Part shown: piece by piece, positions 18,561 through 28,413 of the stretch
How the letters are laid out: every line of letters begins with the position of its first letter
Numbering within the stretch: position 1 is the stretch's first letter
DNA from: CAYMZZ01 sp964395095
Lineage (GTDB): Bacteria > Bacteroidota > Bacteroidia > Chitinophagales > Chitinophagaceae
Direction of reading: 5' to 3'
DNA length: 64,000 nucleotides
Assembly: GCA_964395095.1 (NCBI GenBank)
Contig: CAYMZZ010000002.1
Coordinates: forward strand, 248,001-312,000
The notes under the pieces: model-generated
Seen by the model: the letters and a program-made list of their open reading frames with translations, nothing else
The model's database searches: none
What the model was told of the DNA's origin: nothing
Position numbers and translations under genes: made by a program

Positions 18561-20054
18561 ATGTACAAGTTATTATTCACTTTATTTTCTCTCTTGCTTA
18601 TGGAAGAAATCTATGCGCAACCATCCGCCGACCAGGTAAAGATGGATGTGAAACGGACCCTGGGTGGCAACACCAGTGTGGAAGTAGTGGGTGCTGGCAC
18701 CAATACCATCGAGTATGAAGGAGGAGTAAAAATGAGCTACCACCGACGCCGGGTGAAAGCCACATCGGCCTCCATAGATCCGGCCTATCCCAATGTAAAA
18801 GTGTTGTATGAAGGGCTGGCTGTGTACCAGGGCTCAGGCTCTGGCTATCGCTACAAACGGTTTAATCCTGGTACCACGGAGTTGCTGGGTATGCCCAAAC
18901 CCAGTACAAAAGAGCTGAATGAATTGCTGCAGGCAAAGCTTACCGAGGTAATCCGCAATGGTGAATCCATCATCGGCATGCCCAAAGGTTTGGAGATTAA
19001 GGAAAATACGGCCTTCATCTGGCACGATCTCAACTCCATGAGTTTTTTTGCGGAGGCACAGTTTACCCAGCGTACCAACAATACCACCCTGAAGGAACTA
19101 AAGCAGCCTTATGAGATTCGTCTCTATCGCGATAACCCCAAGGCCAAATGGACCCGGATATTCGCGAAAAGGCTGGAAGATGCGGAAGTGTTGAAAACAA
19201 CAACGCATACCGGCGCCGAGATTGATGGGATGAAGACCATGTCGTTTCTCTTTGCCGAACAGCAATCGGCCGCCTTGCTGGCACGGCTACCCAAAGTGGA
19301 GCGCCCCCGGATCTCATCTATCCATGATATGTATTCCTTTGTGGAAACCCTGCTGATGGAAGGCGACCCCGATCTGGCTGAAGCTAAAATGCGGGTGGTA
19401 ATGAGCAGTGGCTATTTCGATGGATCGGGTACAGCGGTACTATCTGATGAAGGACAAAAGATGGTGAATAAAGTGCGAAAGGCTATCGATATGGATAAGG
19501 GCTATACCTATCAGTATTGCGGTTTACCCGATGAAAAAGAAAAAGGCGCGGATTACCTGGTATGGTATAATAAAGATCATTCCAATTTCAGCCGCCTGCG
19601 TATACAACAGGAAGCCGATGGCTGGCGGATTGCAGAACTGGATATCCGCCTGATTGAGGATGCCGCCAAACAAAAAGAACTGGCCGCCATGCCCTGTACA
19701 ACGACCAAACTGGGACCCGTTCGTCGTGGGGAGAGAGCCGGAGCCGGTAACCTGAAGGCCGGAGATAAAGTTCTCGGTCACTATGAGCAGGATGGATTCT
19801 GGTATGTAGCCAGCCTGCAGGGTGCGGCCAATAGTTATTACAGTGTGCATTTCCTTTACGACAATACCAAAGGCCAGATACGCAAAGTGGTTCCTTTTAC
19901 ACTGGAGGTTGGGGATAAGGCATTTTACAATATGGATGGAAAGGGCACCAATCCGGTATTGGTGACCGCCATCAACGGTGATAAGGTAACGATTAAGAAA
20001 AATGATGGGAGCGTGATTGATACAGAAGCGCGCCTGCTCATTTTCAAACCATAA
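18561..20054 (+). CDS. Secreted protein with tandem Tudor-like C-terminal modules, unknown function
   Basis: 497 residues from ATG 18561. That start gives a clean signal peptide (MYKLLFTLFSLLLMEEIYAQ); further upstream ATGs overlap the small membrane gene. The middle is not recognised. The last 110 residues look like two small SH3/Tudor-like barrels: KAGDKVLGHYEQDGFWYVAS with YYSVHFLYD, then LEVGDKAFYNMDGKG with GDKVTIKKNDGSVIDTEARL. This reading is by eye only. It is followed after 18 bases by another secreted protein of unknown function, and the pair ends in a strong terminator. Confidence 0.75.
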   Translation: MYKLLFTLFSLLLMEEIYAQPSADQVKMDVKRTLGGNTSVEVVGAGTNTIEYEGGVKMSYHRRRVKATSASIDPAYPNVKVLYEGLAVYQGSGSGYRYKRFNPGTTELLGMPKPSTKELNELLQAKLTEVIRNGESIIGMPKGLEIKENTAFIWHDLNSMSFFAEAQFTQRTNNTTLKELKQPYEIRLYRDNPKAKWTRIFAKRLEDAEVLKTTTHTGAEIDGMKTMSFLFAEQQSAALLARLPKVERPRISSIHDMYSFVETLLMEGDPDLAEAKMRVVMSSGYFDGSGTAVLSDEGQKMVNKVRKAIDMDKGYTYQYCGLPDEKEKGADYLVWYNKDHSNFSRLRIQQEADGWRIAELDIRLIEDAAKQKELAAMPCTTTKLGPVRRGERAGAGNLKAGDKVLGHYEQDGFWYVASLQGAANSYYSVHFLYDNTKGQIRKVVPFTLEVGDKAFYNMDGKGTNPVLVTAINGDKVTIKKNDGSVIDTEARLLIFKP

Positions 20055-20072
20055 ACCATTAAACATTTACTA

Positions 20073-21260
20073 ATGAAACAGTTTCTTATCATCAGTTTGC
20101 TGCTGGCCAGTTTGGAAGCATCGGCACAGGGAACGGCTGTGAGCCTTGAGCAGGATTGGAATACAGTGATTCATAAGGTGGCCACACCTATCGCGCTGAA
20201 TGCCGAAGAATGGGACCGAAGTATCAAGAGTATGCAGGGTGATACTCAGCGCGAACAATGGCGCTTGCAGGTGCGGGAACGCTACCCCGATTTTGTGGGA
20301 TCCTATGTGGGTGAAACACAAAAGAAGCAACTATTCTTTATTCCCGCTTCTGCTCCGGGAAATTATAGCACCAGTTCTTCACTCTCGCCTGCCAACTATT
20401 TTTATTTCTATGCGCCACAGGTAGCGAATGAAATAGAGTTTGATTTCCGTAAGCTCAATGGAGGCAAGGTAAGGGTACACATTTTTAGCAACAAGGGAAA
20501 AGTGTCGGACGCCTTTATTAATGCCGCCCGCGACAAGAGTAAGGCTTATGAACCTTACCAGTATATACAGTTGGACAAATGGTTTGTGATGGAGCAGGGC
20601 GCCAATTCTCAAACCGTAAAACTTCCCGGCTCTACCAGCCTGGTGGGTGGACAGAAATATTATGTGGTAATTGTTGAAAGCTTCAATAAGGAAGGGACCA
20701 ACTATGGCTGGAATTCGAGCAATGCCTATGAAGTAGTGGAGTTACAAACCCGCGCGATTGGTTCAGGTCAAATGCGAGGCAATAACCGCAATGCAGACGT
20801 AAATATTCCTCGTTCGCAAACTAACCAGGATTCAGATCCGCAGCCTGCAGGTAAGGGCGGGAATATTCGCAACCCTGACCGAAATAAAATAGCCATCGAT
20901 ATCACCGGCGCTGGTATTGACTCCTGGAAAGGCACGCATCAGGCGCAGTTCAGTATGGGACGTCAGCAACAAAGGAAAGATATGGGCTCGGCTAATATAG
21001 AAATATCAAAAGAAGAGGGTGAGCAATATAAAGTTCAGTTTGCCAGTCTCGCCGGAATAATGATGGAGGACGATTGGGAAACGCCGCTCACATTTGTTGG
21101 TGTACCCGGAACAGGTGCGGGTCCCATCCGCATGAAATGCGTGAATAATCCGGATCTGAGCCTGCAGGTGCAGCCGGGTGATAAAGAGTTACAGATGGTC
21201 ATGATCCGCCAGGGCAAGAATGGAAAGCAGCAGCGTATGCAAATAAAAGCCAGCCGTTAA
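20073..21260 (+). CDS. Secreted protein of unknown function
   Basis: 395 residues with a signal peptide (MKQFLIISLLLASLEASAQ). The central part describes a beta-rich domain (FYFYAPQVANEIEFDFRKLN, GGKVRVHIFSNKGKVSDAF, GGQKYYVVIVESFNKEGTNY) followed by a polar, low-complexity stretch (NNRNADVNIPRSQTNQDSDP) and a second beta-rich segment. I do not recognise a family. It lies 18 bases after the Tudor-like secreted protein and 17 bases before an intrinsic terminator, so these two genes form a transcription unit, possibly with the small membrane gene. Confidence 0.75.
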   Translation: MKQFLIISLLLASLEASAQGTAVSLEQDWNTVIHKVATPIALNAEEWDRSIKSMQGDTQREQWRLQVRERYPDFVGSYVGETQKKQLFFIPASAPGNYSTSSSLSPANYFYFYAPQVANEIEFDFRKLNGGKVRVHIFSNKGKVSDAFINAARDKSKAYEPYQYIQLDKWFVMEQGANSQTVKLPGSTSLVGGQKYYVVIVESFNKEGTNYGWNSSNAYEVVELQTRAIGSGQMRGNNRNADVNIPRSQTNQDSDPQPAGKGGNIRNPDRNKIAIDITGAGIDSWKGTHQAQFSMGRQQQRKDMGSANIEISKEEGEQYKVQFASLAGIMMEDDWETPLTFVGVPGTGAGPIRMKCVNNPDLSLQVQPGDKELQMVMIRQGKNGKQQRMQIKASR

Positions 21261-21277
21261 TATCGATCAATTGTGCC

Positions 21278-21318
21278 AAACACGCTGCGCAAAGTGCAGC
21301 GTGTTTGGTTTTTTATTA
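21278..21318 (+). terminator. Intrinsic terminator after the secreted-protein pair
   Basis: AAACACGCTGC (21278-21288) pairs perfectly with GCAGCGTGTTT (21296-21306) around a 7-base loop, followed by GGTTTTTTATT. It also shows that the downstream kinase must start after this point. Confidence 0.85.
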
Positions 21319-21356
21319 TTTTAAGGAATGGAAAAACTGGTATCCCACTTCTTCAA

Positions 21357-23090
21357 ATGCGGATGAAGCCTTTCGCTTTATTCATATGGGCTTTATTCAT
21401 GAATGGGTTCGCGATGGCGAATCCCGACTCCTTATTTCGTGAAGCCAAGGGCGCTTACTATTCTATTTTATGGACAGATACCGATTCGGCCTCCGCCCTG
21501 CTCGAAAAAATGGGTAGCCTGGCGGAGGAATCGGGTTCGGAAAAACTGCAGGCCGATTACCTGAATGCCCGTGGCGGCTGGTTCTTCGCCCGGGCCGATT
21601 TTCCCGAAGCCATTAGCCAGTATAGTGCAGCCTACGATATCATGTTGAGGCTTGGCGACAAACATTCTGCAGCTATATGCCTGAATAATATTGCCGGCTG
21701 CCATACTGAATTGGATAACCAGGAAAAGTCGATCGATTATTATTCCGCCGCCCTCCGTATAATGCAGGAGGAAAATGACGCACTATGGATCGCAAATATT
21801 AATTACAACCTGGGAACGGCCAACTATATGTTGCTTCGGTATCCTGAATCCATTCGCTTGTTCCAGGCAGCACGTAGCGCGTTTGAGCAGCTTCGTGATA
21901 CTTTAAATATTGCCTACACTTATAACTCCGAGGCAGATGCTGTACGCGACAATGGTGATCCGAGAGGATCTATACCTCTTTATCAAAAAGCCGAAAAGCT
22001 GCTTTTACCCTTTCATGAAGAATATTCGCTGGGACTCTGCTATGCCAATTGGGGCAAATCCCTGCTGATGACTGGCCAGTCGGGGAGAGCGCTGGAAATA
22101 ATGAAGCGCGGATTGCCCTTTATCGACGAGGAAGCGTATCCAAAAGTATCACTTACGGCTTATGATTATCTGGGCGAAGCCCACCTGGCCAATGGAGACG
22201 CGGATAAAGCTATTTATTATAAGGATGCCGCCCGAACACTCTATCAAAAGATTTATGATGATCAAAAGCAGCAAAGCTTTTCGAGAGCAGAAGCCATCTT
22301 CAATACAAGACTTAAGGAACAGGAAATTGCGCTGAATAAAAAAATTATTCATTCCCGTGAACAGGCTTTGAAGCTGGTGGCGGTATTGGCGGCCATACTA
22401 TTGATTATTCTTTTCCTTTTGTTGTACAGCTTTCGAGCGCTTCGGAACGCCAACCGCCGGCTTACCGTATTGGTGCAGGAAAAGGAAATGCTGGTAAAGG
22501 AAATCCACCATCGGGTAAAAAATAACCTGCAGGTCATCAGTAGTCTGCTCAATATGCATGTACGGAAAGTGGAAGACCCGGGATCCAAACGCATTTTTGA
22601 CGAAGGCATTTCCCGGATACAGGCCATGTCATTGATTCATCAGACCATTTATCAGCAGGAAAATTTACAGGAACTACAGCCCAAGGCGTATATAGAGCGC
22701 CTGGTGCAGCAATTGTATCAAACCTACCAGGTTTCGGAAAAGCAGATACAGGTAAGAACCGATATTGCGGATGTGGAGCTGGATATTGAAAAGTTGATGG
22801 CACTGGGCTTAATTCTGAATGAGATTCTTTCCAATGCATTTAAATATGCGTTTGAAGGGAAGCAGGAAGGAACAGTGAGGGTGAGTTTACAGAAGCTGAG
22901 CACGCATCGGCTTGAGCTCCGTGTAAAAGATGATGGGGTGGGGATGTCGCTCACCGAAGCGGATGCAAGGCAGGAAGATAGCCTCGGACTCAAACTGGTA
23001 CGTGCCTTTTCGCGCAAACTGGGAGGGGGACTTCGGATAAATTCAGAAAGTGGGACAGAATATCAAATTGCATTTGATTCGGGTGTATGA
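21357..23090 (+). CDS. TPR-sensor histidine kinase, HisKA_2/HWE-like
   Basis: 577 residues from ATG 21357 (or 21363); the longer frame starting at 21273 lies inside the terminator and is rejected. A signal peptide (MKPFALFIWALFMNGFAMA) precedes several TPR-like helical repeats (e.g. AICLNNIAGCHTELDNQEKS). One membrane helix follows (LVAVLAAILLIILFLLLYSF), then a short coil and a HisKA_2 domain with the phospho-His motif EIHHRVKNNLQVISSLLN. The HATPase domain has an N-box (LNEILSNAFKYAF) and G-box (VKDDGVGMS). The stimulus is sensed outside the cytoplasmic membrane and is unknown. Its stop overlaps the response regulator start (ATGA). Confidence 0.9.
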   Translation: MRMKPFALFIWALFMNGFAMANPDSLFREAKGAYYSILWTDTDSASALLEKMGSLAEESGSEKLQADYLNARGGWFFARADFPEAISQYSAAYDIMLRLGDKHSAAICLNNIAGCHTELDNQEKSIDYYSAALRIMQEENDALWIANINYNLGTANYMLLRYPESIRLFQAARSAFEQLRDTLNIAYTYNSEADAVRDNGDPRGSIPLYQKAEKLLLPFHEEYSLGLCYANWGKSLLMTGQSGRALEIMKRGLPFIDEEAYPKVSLTAYDYLGEAHLANGDADKAIYYKDAARTLYQKIYDDQKQQSFSRAEAIFNTRLKEQEIALNKKIIHSREQALKLVAVLAAILLIILFLLLYSFRALRNANRRLTVLVQEKEMLVKEIHHRVKNNLQVISSLLNMHVRKVEDPGSKRIFDEGISRIQAMSLIHQTIYQQENLQELQPKAYIERLVQQLYQTYQVSEKQIQVRTDIADVELDIEKLMALGLILNEILSNAFKYAFEGKQEGTVRVSLQKLSTHRLELRVKDDGVGMSLTEADARQEDSLGLKLVRAFSRKLGGGLRINSESGTEYQIAFDSGV

Positions 23091-23692
23091 ACAGCCGGCT
23101 ACGCATATTAATTCTTGAAGATGAACCTATCATCGCGCTGGATCTACGTGATCATTGCGAGGAGCTGGGTTATGAAGTGGTGGCCAGTTGCTACAGCTTG
23201 ACGGAAGCATTGCGACAGGTGGAAGCCAAAAATCCCAATTTTGCGCTGGTGGATATTCGCATAGGTCAACGCGATGACGGAATTCTCCTGGGCAGGAAAC
23301 TGACCGAGGAATTTGGGATTCCATTTATCTATATCACTTCTTTTTTCGATGACCAAACCATTGAAGATGCCCGCAAGACTTTGCCGGCGGGTTATCTGGT
23401 AAAACCCATCACCAAAGGAGGACTGGATGCCGCCATTAAAGTAGGGGTATCCAACTTCCTGAAATGGAATCAGGGTGCTGTATTGCTGGATGAAAAAATA
23501 CAATCCAGGGCCAGTACTCCTCTTACAGCCCGCGAACTGGAAATGGTGATGGACTTGCTGAAGGGGAAAACCAACCAGGAAATTGCCGATAGTCGCTTTA
23601 TCAGTCTGAATACCGTAAAGACCCATCTTAAAAATATCTACCTAAAGTTGAATGTGGAGAGTAGGGCACAGCTGCTGGTGCTATTGTCATAA
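23087..23692 (+). CDS. Response regulator, receiver plus LuxR-type HTH
   Basis: 201 residues. The receiver domain (about 1-120) has the acidic pocket E11-D12, phospho-acceptor D56 (ALVDIRI), switch Thr84 and Lys106 (YLVKPIT). A LuxR/GerE helix-turn-helix follows (LTARELEMVMDLLKGKTNQE, ISLNTVKTHLKNIYLKLNV). ATG 23087 overlaps the kinase stop by four bases, so this is the cognate partner and is translationally coupled. The target genes are not evident. Confidence 0.93.
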   Translation: MNSRLRILILEDEPIIALDLRDHCEELGYEVVASCYSLTEALRQVEAKNPNFALVDIRIGQRDDGILLGRKLTEEFGIPFIYITSFFDDQTIEDARKTLPAGYLVKPITKGGLDAAIKVGVSNFLKWNQGAVLLDEKIQSRASTPLTARELEMVMDLLKGKTNQEIADSRFISLNTVKTHLKNIYLKLNVESRAQLLVLLS

Positions 23693-23734
23693 AGAAGGAT
23701 AAATTGATGGTGTTATAGGCAACAACAATCTGTT

Positions 23735-23889
23735 ATCTGCGTATATCTGCGAAAAAATCTGCGCAAATCTGCGGGAAAATTCTCCTGAACTTTGAATATG
23801 CTTAAGGGACTGAAACGTTGCCCGCAGATTTTCGCGGATCTTCGGCGCAGATTATCGCAGATGTTTTTCTTTTTGGGAACTTTCGTTGC
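23735..23889. repeat. ATCTGCG palindromic element, copy B
   Basis: Near-identical to copy A (17963-18094) over its core. The right arm carries an extra CGCAGAT unit (GGCGCAGATTATCGCAGAT). It lies just after a stop codon, as most copies do. Confidence 0.8.
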
Positions 23890-23890
23890 G

Positions 23891-23910
23891 CCTGCCTGCC
23901 GGCAGGCAGG
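23891..23910. repeat. 20-bp GC palindrome
   Basis: CCTGCCTGCCGGCAGGCAGG is perfectly self-complementary. A 16-base version, CCTGCCTGCCGGCAGG, is at 30157-30172. I recall this word as common between genes in Bacteroidota assemblies. Confidence 0.7.
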
Positions 23911-24046
23911 TCCCCAAATATCCAAATATCCAAATTCACAAATCCCACTCATTGCTTTCCACAATCCACGCAGCATAAATGCCAATCCAGGCAAATCGGA
24001 CTTTTCAAAACAGGGAACCTGATGAATTTTGCAAAAAATCATCAGA

Positions 24047-25546
24047 ATGAGAATGTGGAAACCTGTCAGTGTCATCTTCTTTTTGTCTTCCCTACTATTA
24101 TTTTCCTGCCAGAAAAACGATACAGATTCCGTAAACGGCCTACCTGATCCGGGTGACCCGCGTTCATTTATCCGGTTTACCGTTCAGGGTATGCCTCAGG
24201 CGGCTGCTACCTGGTTTGCGTTGTTGAGTATCGAATCCAATACCGCTTCCAATTCTATTGAAAACAAGAAAGTGAAGCTCAGTTTGGAATCGGGTAAATG
24301 GGTAACTGATAAGCTGGAACTGCCCAAGGGAGATTACCAGCTTTCTAAATTTATAGTCGTAAATGCAGTGGATACGGCAAAATATGCCACGCCTAAAGCG
24401 GGAACTATTCGCGACGGTCAAGTACCGCAAACTCTCAACCTCGCATTCAGCCTCACGGAAAAAGGAATCAAACAACAGGCGGTTACCGTGCTACCGGTTG
24501 CTGAAAATACGGATCCTGCTGATTTTGGCTATGAAGCGATGGATTTTGGTTTGGAAGAAGTAATGCAGGTTCGGGCTACGCTCTCCATCAGAGTGGGTGA
24601 GGTTTGGTACGATAGCCTGCCCGGTAACCTGACCGTGAAGGCAACCAGCATCACTGGCAAGGAATGGTTGCGTGAGATACCTCTCCATAAGGGAATGAAT
24701 CATGTTCGTATTCCCGCCAACTATCATTCCTATCGTTTCAGCATGAATCAATGGGATGTGCAGGTGCAAAAAGATCTGGCAGGCTCCGAGGTGCAGGCCA
24801 ATATGCTGGTAGAATTAAAGGGGGATCGCATTCCCAAACTGCTAAAGGAACAGCAAACCTTTATTGAGAATGCAGGTGGTTTGATTCCTGATACCCGAAT
24901 CGAATACAACTACGATCAGGCCGGCCGGCTGCGGGAAATTAAAAGCTACCAAAGATCCACACAGGTGAGCGGCCTGCATTTGAATGATGTGTACAAATTC
25001 AGATACCTTAACAATGCCCTCGACTCCATACTGCGCAGCGATGCAGGCGGACAAGCCACCGGTTATTCGGCATTCGAATACACAGGCAACCGGATCAGCT
25101 CCATCGCCAACCAGAGTTACGATCAATTTATGGGCGGAGTTTATACCTATGCTGTTAACAACAATAATGAACAGATTTCAGCCGATTATGTTTTTCATAA
25201 TGGCCATTCCATGAACTATATCATGCACTTTGAAAATGGTAATAAAGTATCGGACCAGGCGATTTCTTCCACCGGTGCCGCCGAATCGGGTGTGTATGAA
25301 TATGATGACTATATAAATCCCTTTCACCAGTTGGGCTGGCCCGATTTGTTCCTATCCAATTCATCGAAAAACAACCGGACCGGCGAACAGAAAAATTATT
25401 CGGGGGCTATCCCACAAAGTGTGCCCTACAAATATGAATATACTTACGACGCGGACGGCTATCCCAGCTTTGTTTATATAAGCTATAAGGGATTCAGCAG
25501 CCAGCAGCATATATTACGGATCAAGAAAGTATTTATTTATCTGTAA
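24047..25546 (+). CDS. Lipoprotein with YD/RHS-like segment, unknown function
   Basis: About 499 residues from ATG 24047 (ATG 24053 is also possible; the longer frame begins with a TTG and adds nothing). The lipoprotein signal ends in LLFSC followed by QKNDTDS, an acidic tail fitting surface export. The N-terminal half is beta-rich and unrecognised (e.g. KLSLESGKWVTDKLELPKGD). The C-terminal half has repeats like TRIEYNYDQAGRLREIKSYQ and YKYEYTYDADGYPSFVYISY, resembling YD/RHS-type strands. It stands alone between a repeat block and a branched hairpin. The function is unknown. Confidence 0.7.
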   Translation: MRMWKPVSVIFFLSSLLLFSCQKNDTDSVNGLPDPGDPRSFIRFTVQGMPQAAATWFALLSIESNTASNSIENKKVKLSLESGKWVTDKLELPKGDYQLSKFIVVNAVDTAKYATPKAGTIRDGQVPQTLNLAFSLTEKGIKQQAVTVLPVAENTDPADFGYEAMDFGLEEVMQVRATLSIRVGEVWYDSLPGNLTVKATSITGKEWLREIPLHKGMNHVRIPANYHSYRFSMNQWDVQVQKDLAGSEVQANMLVELKGDRIPKLLKEQQTFIENAGGLIPDTRIEYNYDQAGRLREIKSYQRSTQVSGLHLNDVYKFRYLNNALDSILRSDAGGQATGYSAFEYTGNRISSIANQSYDQFMGGVYTYAVNNNNEQISADYVFHNGHSMNYIMHFENGNKVSDQAISSTGAAESGVYEYDDYINPFHQLGWPDLFLSNSSKNNRTGEQKNYSGAIPQSVPYKYEYTYDADGYPSFVYISYKGFSSQQHILRIKKVFIYL

Positions 25547-25581
25547 GGTTTAGCCATTCCCATTCTCATTTTATGACGAAG

Positions 25582-25659
25582 GGGTGACCCTGACAACCGA
25601 TTTGGTTCTATTCCTTGAAATGAACCAGGGTCTTGACCGGTTGGCAGGGTCACCCTTTT
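25582..25659 (+). terminator. Branched hairpin, probable terminator
   Basis: GGGTGACCCTG (25582-25592) pairs perfectly with CAGGGTCACCC (25645-25655), extended by CAACC/GGTTG, with an inner TGGTTC/GAACCA arm, then TTTTG. It follows the lipoprotein gene and precedes the siderophore receptor by about 110 bases. Confidence 0.55.
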
Positions 25660-25770
25660 GTCATTTCCCTTTTCCGTAAATGCATTTTCCCGAATCCGCA
25701 AGCCCCAGCTTTTACGCAGGGGTAGCTTTGCAGCGCAATTCAATCCTGATCTATTTATAACAATTATAAT

Positions 25771-28176
25771 ATGAGAGAAATGCGTAGCAGAATAGTTTTG
25801 ATACTGTCGATGATATTGACCAGTTTTTGGGGATTTGCCAACGAGAATGACGGCAATGGCGTAATACGTGGTGAAGTAACCACTTCCGATGGCAAACCCG
25901 GTGCTTATGTGTCCATCAAAATAAAGGGAAGCAATAAATCTACCATAGCGGATGAAGATGGCCAGTTTATCCTTCGTGGCTTCACTGCAGGCAGCTATGA
26001 GCTGGAAATATCTCTGGCGGGATATGAGACCCTCGTAGAGAAAGTGACCCTTATTGAGAATGAAACGAAAGTAATCCGGTTTCAATTACAGATTACGGAA
26101 AAGCAACTGGAAGAGGTGATTGTGCGAAGCGGCCTTAACAAATTCGCGATAAAGGAAAGCGCTTATGTGGCCCGCATGCCGCTCAATAACCTGGAGAATC
26201 CGCAAACCTATAGCGTGATCGGTAAAAAGCTTATCGAGGAGCAGGTGATTACGAACTTCAACGATGTGCTGAAGAATGCCCCGGGTATCGACAAGCTTTG
26301 GACGGCCACCGGCCGTGGCGGTGATGGCGCGGCCTATTTCAGCTTGCGTGGCTTTGCCGTGCAGCCTTCCATGATCAATGGTATTGCCGGTCAAACGAAT
26401 GGCGGATTGGATCCCGCCAATATTGAAAGCGTGGAAGTCATTAAAGGGCCTTCCGGCACCTTATTTGGCAGCAGCCTTATTTCCTTCGGCGGATTGGTGA
26501 ATATCGTTACCAAAAAACCCATGGAAACTACCCGTGGAGAGATCAGCTACACCAACGGAACCTATGGGCTCAACCGCCTCACACTCGATTACAATACGGC
26601 TCTGAATAAGGAGAAGTCGGTGCTGTTTCGGGTAAATGGCGCTTATCATTACGAAAACAGTTTTCAGGATGCGGGATTCCGAAAATCCTTTTTTGTTGCA
26701 CCATCGCTGGTTTACAAAGCCAGCGATAAGCTGGATTTTCATCTCAACGCGGAGTTCTTCAATTCAGAAGCTACTAACCCGGTGATGGTGTTCCTGAACC
26801 GCAGCCGTCAACTGATTTATCGCACGCCGGATGAGTTAGGGATTGATTATAAGAAATCATTTACCAGCAACGATATCACCATTAAGAATCCCACGCTGAA
26901 TGTGAACGGGCAAATGAATTACAAGCTGAGCAGCGCCTGGACTTCGCAAACCCATTTCGCGCAAAGCGTACGCAAATCGGATGGTTTGTATTCCTATATC
27001 ATGTTCCTGCAGCCGGATAATGATACCCTGCTCAGCCGACTGATCAGTGGCCAGAATTCGGTAAGCACAACCACCAATTTTCAGCAAAACTTTATCGGCG
27101 ACTTCAGCATAGGCAAACTGCGCAACCGCACGGTGATTGGCCTCGATGCTACCAGCCAGAAGGCCATGAACAACAACACGGCTTATATTCTTTTCGACAA
27201 TGTGAACAGTGTGGAAGCCGATCCGCGCTATGCGCAGCTTACACGCCCTGCGGTGGAAGCCAAACTCGGCGCCAATACCGCGCCCGCCAAGAATAATTCT
27301 GAAGTGCGTACGTACAGCGCCTATATTTCCAACGTTACCAATATAACCGAGCAGTTGTTGTTGATGACAAGCCTTCGCGTAGACCGTTTCGATAATCGGG
27401 GTACACGCAGCAGCATTTCGGGTGGTAAGTCGGGCGACTTTAAGCAAACAGCCCTGTCGCCCAAGCTGGGCCTGGTATATGCCTTGTTGCCCGATCGTGT
27501 TTCGGTTTTTGCCAACTATATGAATGGCTTCCGCAATGTGGCGCCCGTATCGCAACCCGATGGCAGCATCACTGTGTTTGATCCCCAGCAGGCCAACCAG
27601 TGGGAAGCGGGTGTGAAGCTGGATGCTTTTGAGGGACGGTTGAGCGGTAGCCTGAGCTATTACGATATAGCCGTTACCAATGTGGTGATTCCCGATCCGA
27701 ACCGTACCGGTTTCAGTATTCAGGAAGGCGATATAGTGAGCCGTGGTTTTGAAGCGGACATCAAGGCGAATCCGATTCGTGGACTCAATGTGGTGGCGGG
27801 TTACAGTTACAATTTCAGTGAAAACACCAATGCCGCCCCTGCCACGGATGGGCTTCGTCCTACCAACGCCGGTCCCAAACACCTGGCCAATGCCTGGATC
27901 AGCTATCAGTTGCCTTTTGAAAAATGGAAAGGATTGGGTGTTGGCTTTGGCGGCAACTATGCCAGCGAAAACCTGATCACCAATAGTGTGCCCACCGGCA
28001 AATTTGTGGTGCCCGCCTATACTATTCTGAATGCGACGGTATTTTATAACAGCAAGGGCTATCGCCTCGCGCTGAAAGTGGATAATCTTTCCAACGAACG
28101 TTACTGGAAAGGCTGGACAACCCTGGAACCGCAAATGCCGAGAAGAGTATCGGCGAGTATTGCTGTGAGATTTTGA
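25771..28176 (+). CDS. TonB-dependent siderophore-type receptor
   Basis: 801 residues. Signal peptide (MREMRSRIVLILSMILTSFW...), then a carboxypeptidase-regulatory-like domain (IRGEVTTSDGKPGAYVSIKI, LRGFTAGSYELEISLAGYET), TonB box (LEEVIVRSG), plug (NDVLKNAPGIDKL, YFSLRGFAVQPSMINGIAG, ESVEVIKGPSGTLFGSSL) and barrel ending in AVRF. The plug pattern and the C-terminal LKVDNLSNERYWKGWTTLEP match ferric-siderophore receptors of the FhuA/FpvA type. The specific siderophore cannot be read. No siderophore utilisation genes or Fur box were recognised next to it. Confidence 0.9.
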   Translation: MREMRSRIVLILSMILTSFWGFANENDGNGVIRGEVTTSDGKPGAYVSIKIKGSNKSTIADEDGQFILRGFTAGSYELEISLAGYETLVEKVTLIENETKVIRFQLQITEKQLEEVIVRSGLNKFAIKESAYVARMPLNNLENPQTYSVIGKKLIEEQVITNFNDVLKNAPGIDKLWTATGRGGDGAAYFSLRGFAVQPSMINGIAGQTNGGLDPANIESVEVIKGPSGTLFGSSLISFGGLVNIVTKKPMETTRGEISYTNGTYGLNRLTLDYNTALNKEKSVLFRVNGAYHYENSFQDAGFRKSFFVAPSLVYKASDKLDFHLNAEFFNSEATNPVMVFLNRSRQLIYRTPDELGIDYKKSFTSNDITIKNPTLNVNGQMNYKLSSAWTSQTHFAQSVRKSDGLYSYIMFLQPDNDTLLSRLISGQNSVSTTTNFQQNFIGDFSIGKLRNRTVIGLDATSQKAMNNNTAYILFDNVNSVEADPRYAQLTRPAVEAKLGANTAPAKNNSEVRTYSAYISNVTNITEQLLLMTSLRVDRFDNRGTRSSISGGKSGDFKQTALSPKLGLVYALLPDRVSVFANYMNGFRNVAPVSQPDGSITVFDPQQANQWEAGVKLDAFEGRLSGSLSYYDIAVTNVVIPDPNRTGFSIQEGDIVSRGFEADIKANPIRGLNVVAGYSYNFSENTNAAPATDGLRPTNAGPKHLANAWISYQLPFEKWKGLGVGFGGNYASENLITNSVPTGKFVVPAYTILNATVFYNSKGYRLALKVDNLSNERYWKGWTTLEPQMPRRVSASIAVRF

Positions 28177-28177
28177 G

Positions 28178-28369
<192 letters not shown>

Positions 28370-28413
28370 GAACACCCCTAATCCTCAAATTCCCAAATTC
28401 CCAAATTTGCTTT

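Larger units (their letters stand above)
23693..24046. other. Repeat-filled gap after the response regulator
   Basis: No gene is supported. It contains ATCTGCG element copy B, a 20-bp GC palindrome (23891-23910), and an AT-rich CCAAATATCCAAATATCC stretch. Confidence 0.7.

Noticed and set aside
21273..21356. Upstream extension of the TPR histidine kinase
   Set aside because: It lies inside the intrinsic terminator of the preceding gene and would bury the signal peptide that starts at 21357.
25577..25660. Possible TPP riboswitch
   Set aside because: GGGGTG is present, but the CTGAGA and the later conserved core are missing and the arms are a simple perfect stem.
26857..28134. Minus-strand frame of 425 codons
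   Set aside because: Shadow of the siderophore receptor barrel; no start context or domain.
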